NCBI GenBank assembly: GCA_019314425.1
Contig: JAFCZI010000046.1
Coordinates: 1-11,359, forward strand
Direction of reading: 5' to 3'
Origin: Deltaproteobacteria bacterium
GTDB taxonomy: Bacteria > Desulfobacterota > DSM-4660 > Desulfatiglandales > Desulfatiglandaceae
DNA: 11,359 nucleotides
Below are positions 6,980 to 11,359 of the stretch, in pieces. The position numbers and the translations under genes were made by a program. Position 1 is the first letter of the stretch; every line of letters starts with the position of its first letter. A model generated the notes under the pieces. It made no database searches. It saw only the letters and a list, made by a program, of their open reading frames with translations, and had not been told where the DNA came from.

Positions 6980-9618
6980 TTGCTTCCCCCTGACTTCTCC
7001 AACCTGACCCGGCACGTCTTGAAACCCTGCGGCGCCCCATGCCCTGAAGTTGCCAAACCGAGCAGGTTCAAGGCATCATTTTTATGAAAAGCCGTCGGCA
7101 CAAAGATCCGTCCTTCCCCTAAACTCTTGTCTATCCGGGCCTCCCTGGTCAGGGTGCCTTCCCGTGATTGCACATGAACCCTATCCCCGCTCTTGACCTG
7201 CAAACGGGCCCCATCCTTCGAAGATAACGCCACCTCGCCCTTTAAGCCGAAATCGTTTATCCGTTTGGAATGCCCGGTCCGGGTCCCGCTTCCCAAATGA
7301 AATCGCTGGGAGCCCAGGATCGCCGTCAGAGGATAATCATCGTCCATTTCCCCTGCATCTGTTGCGGGAAGGGGTGAAAATCTGAAAGGCCTATTTGTCT
7401 CGGTTTCTCTGATCCAGGTCCAAGGGTCGCCTGAATTTTCCTTGAGACCGGCGTACGTGGGGATCAAGCGCGCCATTTCAGACCGTATCCTGTCAATAGA
7501 CCCATAGGCTTTGGGATATCCCATCTTCAAAGCCAGGAGGTCGAGAATCTCCCAGTCCGGTTTCCCGTCGCCTGGCGGGGGCACGGCCGGGCTGAAGCAT
7601 GCGATTCTCCCTTCCATGTTCGTAAATGAGCCCCCCTTTTCTGAGAAGGCTGCCCCTGGCAGGGCCACGTCGGCAATGCGGGCGGTTTCGGTGTGAAGGA
7701 TATCCTGCACCACCAGGAGGTCCAGACGCTTTAAGGCCTCTTTTACCCGGTCATGTTGAGGGAGGCTTCGAAGCGGGTTTTCCCCCATGATATAGAGAGC
7801 CTTGAGATTCCCCTTTTCAGCTTCTTCTATCATACGAAACACATTCAGGCCCGGGTCCGGAGATATCTTCACATCCCAGGCCCGTTCCCACTCCCTTCGC
7901 CCCGTGACGTCTCCCAGGGGGATGCGGCCCGGAAGTGCGTCGGGCACCGTTCCCATATCCCATGCGCCCACCTGGTTGTTTTCCTTTGCAATGACATGGA
8001 GCCCGCCTGATTCACATCCCAAACTCCCCGTCATCAGGGAGAGGTTTAAAATGGCTTCCATTGAATGGCGGCAATGGTTCTGCTGGGTGATCCCGTTTCC
8101 CACCACAAAACTTATCTTCTTCCCCTTCAAAAGATCCGCAGCATGGCTCAGCGATTTCATATTTGAACCGCTCGCTAAACAGAGTCTTTCGGGATTGAAG
8201 GAGGAAAGTGCATCGCTGTAGGGGCCGAAACCTTCCGTGAATTGTTCAATAAAGCTGGAATCATGGGCGAACTTCTTCCACAGCAGGGCCGCGAGGCAAT
8301 TGATCAATTGGTAGTCTCTATCCGGGGATACGGTCAACCAGAGGGTGGAAAAGGGGAATAGGTCGGTTTTTCTGAGATCAACGCCTATGAGAGGAACCCC
8401 TCTTTTGGCAGCCCTTTTCAGATAGTAGCTCAACACCGGTGCGGAGTAGCACGGGTCTGCGCCCAACACGACAATCACTTCGGCTTTTTCGAGATTTGCC
8501 AGCGGGTTGATGTGGCGCCTTCCGCCCATGTCCTCGTCAATGATTTGCAGGGCCGGCCTCCCGGCCATGGCACCGCCATTGTCCAGGTTATTGGTGCCGA
8601 AAAGGACCCTGGCCATCTTCTGGAAGAGATAGTTTTCCTCATTTGTACATTTTGAAGACCCGAAAAAACCGATACTCTGGGGCCCATAATCCTTTTTAAT
8701 CGCCAAAAGTCTTCCTGCAACCCGGTCCAGGGCATCGTTCCATGACGCGGCTGTCAGGCCCGACTCTCCTCGAACCATGGGCTGTGTCAACCGCTCCCGG
8801 CTATTCAGGAAATCGTGGGCAAAATGCCCCCTGACACAGAGGGTGGCGCCGTTGACGGAACCGCTCTGGCCGGATGGATTGATTTCCACGACCCTGTCAT
8901 CGTCCACCCCCATGAAGATAGAACACCCGACGCCGCAGAAGCCGCAGGTGGAGATCACCTCTTTTTCGGGCGTCCCCACATGGCCGGTGGTTTTGGGCGA
9001 CAAGGCCCCGGTTGGGCAGATGGATACGCAGGTGCCGCAAAAGGTGCAGTTGGAGCCTTCTAATGGGAGATCGTAGAGCGTGGCAGGGCGCGATTTGAAA
9101 CCCCTGAGGTTGTAGTCAATGGCCCCGGCCGCCACGAGTTCGTGGTCTGCGCGGATACACTTTCCGCACAGGATACACTTGCTCAGGTCTCTGACGATGA
9201 AAGGGTTGGCCTGCTCAATGGACTTGTAGTTGGGTATGGGATAAAGCCCTGTCTCTCCCAAACCCATCCGGGCAGCGATTTCTCGCAACTGACACCGGTT
9301 CCCTTTGCTGCAGACCACGCATGACTCGGGGTGTTCCGCCATCATCAGGCGAACGATATTCTTTCTGTGTGAAATGACACGGGGAGAGTCTGTCAGGATC
9401 TCCATCTTTGGGGCAATGGGCGTGACGCATGAGGCCATGACGCGGCCACTTATTTCATCTTCAACCAGACAGAGACGACAGGCCCCAAACGGCTTGAGAT
9501 CAGGATGGTAGCAAAGTTTTGGGATCTTGATGCCGTTCTGTTCAGCCGCCTCTAAAATAGTGGTCCCGGCCGGGCGGCTAATCCTGATTCCGTTGATTGA
9601 GAGGGTTATCTCTTCCAA
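6976..9618 (-). CDS. Formate-dehydrogenase/NuoG-like Fe-S molybdopterin-fold subunit, active-site residues missing
   Basis: This 880-residue protein has the layout of FdhA/NuoG proteins. It starts with a [2Fe-2S] domain (C36, C47, C50, C64), then a His-Cys [4Fe-4S] site (H96, C100, C103, C109), then a two-cluster ferredoxin domain (C148, C151, C154, then Asp158 where Cys is usual; C191, C194, C197, C201). The molybdopterin fold follows with its own [4Fe-4S] site (C225, C228, C232, C261). The C-terminal dinucleotide-binding domain is present (about 765-875). The formate-specific residues are not: Ala352 stands where Cys/Sec belongs in GTNNLDNGGAMAGRP, Gly353 replaces His, Arg263 replaces Lys after C261, and Ala544 aligns with the Arg before NN-x2-G in FdhF. 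It is likely an electron-wire subunit, perhaps still binding a cofactor, and not a formate dehydrogenase. The start is TTG with GAGGAG 8 nt upstream; an in-frame TAA just upstream excludes earlier starts. Confidence 0.88.
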   Translation of the reverse strand: MEEITLSINGIRISRPAGTTILEAAEQNGIKIPKLCYHPDLKPFGACRLCLVEDEISGRVMASCVTPIAPKMEILTDSPRVISHRKNIVRLMMAEHPESCVVCSKGNRCQLREIAARMGLGETGLYPIPNYKSIEQANPFIVRDLSKCILCGKCIRADHELVAAGAIDYNLRGFKSRPATLYDLPLEGSNCTFCGTCVSICPTGALSPKTTGHVGTPEKEVISTCGFCGVGCSIFMGVDDDRVVEINPSGQSGSVNGATLCVRGHFAHDFLNSRERLTQPMVRGESGLTAASWNDALDRVAGRLLAIKKDYGPQSIGFFGSSKCTNEENYLFQKMARVLFGTNNLDNGGAMAGRPALQIIDEDMGGRRHINPLANLEKAEVIVVLGADPCYSAPVLSYYLKRAAKRGVPLIGVDLRKTDLFPFSTLWLTVSPDRDYQLINCLAALLWKKFAHDSSFIEQFTEGFGPYSDALSSFNPERLCLASGSNMKSLSHAADLLKGKKISFVVGNGITQQNHCRHSMEAILNLSLMTGSLGCESGGLHVIAKENNQVGAWDMGTVPDALPGRIPLGDVTGRREWERAWDVKISPDPGLNVFRMIEEAEKGNLKALYIMGENPLRSLPQHDRVKEALKRLDLLVVQDILHTETARIADVALPGAAFSEKGGSFTNMEGRIACFSPAVPPPGDGKPDWEILDLLALKMGYPKAYGSIDRIRSEMARLIPTYAGLKENSGDPWTWIRETETNRPFRFSPLPATDAGEMDDDYPLTAILGSQRFHLGSGTRTGHSKRINDFGLKGEVALSSKDGARLQVKSGDRVHVQSREGTLTREARIDKSLGEGRIFVPTAFHKNDALNLLGLATSGHGAPQGFKTCRVRLEKSGGSK

Positions 9619-9626
9619 GTGCCTGT

Positions 9627-9632
9627 CTCCTC
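9627..9632 (-). promoter_or_regulatory. Shine-Dalgarno for the TTG start of the FDH/NuoG-like gene
   Basis: GAGGAG on the minus strand lies 8 nt before the TTG at 9618, good spacing for initiation. Part of it (GAG) belongs to the direct repeat bordering the palindromic element, and the element's stem ends only 4 bp away, so the site may be influenced by that hairpin. Confidence 0.7.
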
Positions 9633-9636
9633 GTTA
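9630..9636. repeat. Target-site duplication, left copy (CTCGTTA)
   Basis: CTCGTTA directly borders the palindrome and recurs on its other side at 9778-9784; the first base may be shared with the element end, so the true duplication is 6 or 7 bp. This copy overlaps the Shine-Dalgarno of the FDH/NuoG-like gene. Confidence 0.65.
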
Positions 9637-9778
9637 GTGTCCATCCAAAAATGTCCAATTTGTCCGATTTCTGCGTCAGGCTCAAATTATAATCCTCGAA
9701 ATACTTCAATGTATTCCTGCGGTTATAATTTTCGCCTTCCTTGAACTCGAACAAATTTTCTCATTTGTGGACGAACAC
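9637..9778. mobile_element. 142-bp MITE-like palindromic element between two operon genes
   Basis: The sequence is an imperfect palindrome centred between 9707 and 9708. The ends match as GTGTCCATCC against the reverse complement of GGACGAACAC, and the match continues: ATG near 9652 with CAT at 9762, TTTGTCCGA (9659-9667) with TCGAACAAA (9747-9755), AAATTATAA (9684-9692) with TTATAATTT (9723-9731), and AATAC (9700-9704) with GTATT (9711-9715). A one-base offset occurs in the middle of each arm. The element is bordered by the same short direct repeat on both sides, as after a transposition. There is no ORF inside, so it would be non-autonomous. Several mismatches are G-U compatible in the RNA of the operon strand, so the transcript should form a long hairpin. 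I see no second copy in this window. A native attenuator-type structure is the alternative, but the direct repeat argues for insertion. Confidence 0.75.
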
Positions 9779-9784
9779 TCGTTA
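9778..9784. repeat. Target-site duplication, right copy (CTCGTTA)
   Basis: This is the second copy of the 6-7-bp direct repeat flanking the palindrome. On the minus strand it reads TAACGAG, and its TAA is the stop codon of the MetF paralogue, so the insertion point lay just behind that stop and left the protein intact. Confidence 0.65.
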
Positions 9785-10657
9785 TGGAAGTTTGGCTGCA
9801 TTTAAATAAAGTCTTAGCTTTTCTTCTCCCCCAATAGTGATGATGTGTATCCCCTGGCAGAGGTTTTTGAGCCCTTCGACTGTCTCTGCAAAGATCTCCA
9901 GACTGGCTTTTTGCCTGTCCGTGGCCTTGGCCAGCTTCTTGATAATCCAGTCAGGGACCAGACCCGACTTGAAATGACGGTTCAGGAACTGGGCCATGCC
10001 GGCGGTCCTCAAGATCATCACTTCCGCAATCACCGGGATCCCAAAGGTTCGGGCCCGTTTCATAAACTTTTCAAACATGACCAAATCAAATACCGGTGTT
10101 GTCAGAAAATAACCGGCGCCGATTTTTGTCATCTCCTCCATCTCCTTCATCTCCAGATCGGGGACGTCTTTTCCCCATCCGGACTCGACCCCCGAACCCA
10201 ATACAAACTCGGCCTTTGACGGAAGTTCTTTGCCGTCAACGGTATAGCCCTCTCGCATATGTTCCAAGACAGAGGAGAGTTTTCCCGCGTCCACATGGAA
10301 AAACATCATTTCCTGAAGACTGTCCCCGGTGATCCGGTAATCTTCCGTAAAGGTCAGCACGTTTTCGACGCCCGCTTCATGGGCAAGAAGGAGATCTTTT
10401 TGCAATTGAAGCCGGTTTTTATCCCGGGTGGTTGTCTGGTATATGGACTCAAATCGATTCTCCTTGAGCAGCCTGCAGACCTTGATGCTGTCTCCGACAA
10501 CGCCCTCTATCTCCAACTCCGGGACAGAAACCCCATCCACGCGGCCTCGCACCAGTTCCAGACGTTTGATTAGGGCTTCCGGCTCCTCATCAATGGGCGT
10601 TTGGACCTCGGAGGTGACAACAAAACTCTTCTTATCTAAGGATTCCTTTAGTTTCAT
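9782..10657 (-). CDS. Divergent MetF-like protein (methylenetetrahydrofolate reductase paralogue)
   Basis: This 291-residue protein follows the MetF fold and length: TSEV near the N-terminus with Glu17 at the catalytic position, TTTRDKNRLQLQKDLL matching the MTCRDRNRMALEADLL segment of the MetF at 1817-2704, and PVFDLVMFEKFM matching AVYDLDNFKGFM. It differs at family key sites: the LTGD loop reads FTED (Asp106), the TDH motif reads VPELE, and the conserved folate-binding Gln is Thr187 (YFLTTPVFD). It may be a reductase with altered specificity, a subunit or a regulator-like paralogue; no MetV accompanies it. The start at 10657 has GGAGGAG 5 nt upstream; the frame extends to a TTG at 10747, but that extension has no family character. 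It sits between the receiver regulator and the FDH/NuoG-like gene, apparently in the same operon. Confidence 0.85.
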   Translation of the reverse strand: MKLKESLDKKSFVVTSEVQTPIDEEPEALIKRLELVRGRVDGVSVPELEIEGVVGDSIKVCRLLKENRFESIYQTTTRDKNRLQLQKDLLLAHEAGVENVLTFTEDYRITGDSLQEMMFFHVDAGKLSSVLEHMREGYTVDGKELPSKAEFVLGSGVESGWGKDVPDLEMKEMEEMTKIGAGYFLTTPVFDLVMFEKFMKRARTFGIPVIAEVMILRTAGMAQFLNRHFKSGLVPDWIIKKLAKATDRQKASLEIFAETVEGLKNLCQGIHIITIGGEEKLRLYLNAAKLP

Positions 10658-10662
10658 TTTTT

Positions 10663-10669
10663 CTCCTCC
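10663..10669 (-). promoter_or_regulatory. Shine-Dalgarno that fixes the MetF-paralogue start
   Basis: GGAGGAG on the minus strand sits 5 nt (all A) before the ATG at 10657 and decides this start over the upstream TTG at 10747. Confidence 0.8.
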
Positions 10670-10743
10670 ATGATTACAGGCTTTATTTGAATGATGACGA
10701 TCTGAGGCCTGAGGTTCAATGGCGTTTGGCAAAAGACCATTCG

Positions 10744-11325
10744 TCAATCATCAGTCGAGAATCCCAACAGCTGGGCCACCTCTTTCTTCAACTGCGGAAG
10801 GGGAAGAGGTTTGGAAAAGCAGACGTCAGCGCCATACGCCTTCATTTTTTTGAATTTCTCCTCGTCCAAATAGGCGGATAAGACAATGATTTTGATATGT
10901 TTTGTTTCCTCGTTGCCCTTGATCTTTTCGCATACCCCATAGCCATTAATATCCGGCATCATGATATCCAGAATCAGGAGGTGAGGCTTGAAGTGGTTGA
11001 TCTGCAACCCTGCCTCAAAACCATCGGAAGCCGAGATGACCTCGTAGTCATGTTCATCTTCTTCAAGGGACTGAACAATGGTTTCCACGATGATGGGATC
11101 ATCGTCAACCACGAGGATCCTTATACGCTCTTCAACAGATGCATCCTCGGGAATCGGAATCCCCTGCTTTGTCATAAAGGCCACAAGGTCTGCCTTTTCT
11201 ATGCGGCGATGTCCCCCGACGGTTTTATATGCGTTGATATGGCCGGATTCAATCCAGTTGATAATGGTTTTGGGGGAGACATTGCAGTATTTGCTGGCCT
11301 TGAAAACTGTCAATATATCTTCCAT
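10744..11325 (-). CDS. Response regulator with N-terminal excisionase/MerR-like HTH and C-terminal receiver domain
   Basis: This 193-residue cytoplasmic regulator joins a small winged-helix DNA-binding domain of the excisionase/MerR type (residues 4-55: VFKASKYCNVSPKTIINWIE, then the wing INAYKTVGGHRRI) to a receiver domain (69-189). The receiver keeps all key residues: acidic pair Asp74/Asp75 in ILVVDDDP, phospho-acceptor Asp120 in LLILDIMMPD, Ser150 in VLSAY and Lys172 in FSKPLP. The domain order is opposite to the common receiver-first layout. The ATG is preceded by GAGGAGG. It is the first gene of the minus-strand set seen here, 86 bp before the MetF paralogue, so it may control the C1 operon, but the sensor kinase and the target site are not visible. 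Phosphorylation is inferred from conserved residues only. Confidence 0.88.
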   Translation of the reverse strand: MEDILTVFKASKYCNVSPKTIINWIESGHINAYKTVGGHRRIEKADLVAFMTKQGIPIPEDASVEERIRILVVDDDPIIVETIVQSLEEDEHDYEVISASDGFEAGLQINHFKPHLLILDIMMPDINGYGVCEKIKGNEETKHIKIIVLSAYLDEEKFKKMKAYGADVCFSKPLPLPQLKKEVAQLLGFSTDD

Positions 11326-11359
11326 GAATTGGGCCTCCTCTATCTAGGCAGTGGTTTTG

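Noticed and set aside
6980..7015. TTG start at 7015 for the NuoE-like gene
   Set aside because: The ATG at 6979 overlaps the preceding stop as ATGA and gives the usual NuoE N-terminus.
8563..8565. Hidden selenocysteine (TGA) codon at the FDH active site
   Set aside because: The codon is GCC (Ala) and the frame is continuous, so no Sec is encoded here.
10702..10714. Tandem CTGAGG-C-CTGAGG before the MetF paralogue as an operator
   Set aside because: It is a single short repeat with no second site and no known matching motif; chance is likely.
10658..10747. TTG start at 10747 for the MetF paralogue
   Set aside because: The extra 30 residues show no MetF similarity and GGAGGAG sits right before ATG 10657.
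11344..11359. Possible end of an upstream gene (K-T-T-A-stop on the minus strand)
   Set aside because: Only four codons are visible, which is not enough to support a gene.

Overview
The window looks like chromosomal DNA of a strictly anaerobic bacterium with folate-based C1 chemistry, most likely a sulfate reducer or relative among the Desulfobacterota (former Deltaproteobacteria). The grounds are the metV-metF pair, the many Fe-S/flavin electron-transfer modules, the non-photosynthetic ferredoxin:thioredoxin reductase and the moderate base composition. This placement is inferred from gene content, not from a marker gene.

Left block (about 1-1762, + strand). A cut-off gene with a Cys-rich C-terminus overlaps a small CGHC glutaredoxin. 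The glutaredoxin overlaps (ATGA) a ferredoxin:thioredoxin/glutaredoxin reductase catalytic subunit. After 47 bp comes a fusion of an iron-sulfur-flavoprotein-like reductase with a low-molecular-weight phosphatase/arsenate-reductase domain. Together they could carry ferredoxin electrons through the reductase and glutaredoxin to an ArsC-type thiol enzyme.

Right block (1817-11325, - strand, convergent with the first). In transcription order: an HTH plus receiver regulator; a divergent MetF paralogue; a large formate-dehydrogenase/NuoG-like subunit; a NuoE-like subunit; a 1043-residue NuoF-GltD/NfnB-like fusion; MetV; MetF. Stop-start overlaps or very short gaps run from the NuoG-like gene to metF. 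This suggests a multi-subunit methylenetetrahydrofolate reductase that exchanges electrons with NAD(H) and perhaps NADP(H), with room for flavin-based bifurcation or confurcation. The FDH-like subunit lacks the catalytic Cys/Sec and other active-site residues, so it is probably an electron conduit and not a formate dehydrogenase.

The junction between the metF paralogue and the FDH/NuoG-like gene is interrupted by a 142-bp imperfect palindrome flanked by a direct repeat. It looks like a MITE-type insertion into an originally tight operon junction.

No rRNA, tRNA, CRISPR array or transposase gene was seen. No gene-free stretch exceeds 300 bp; the longest (9619-9781) is filled mainly by the palindromic element.
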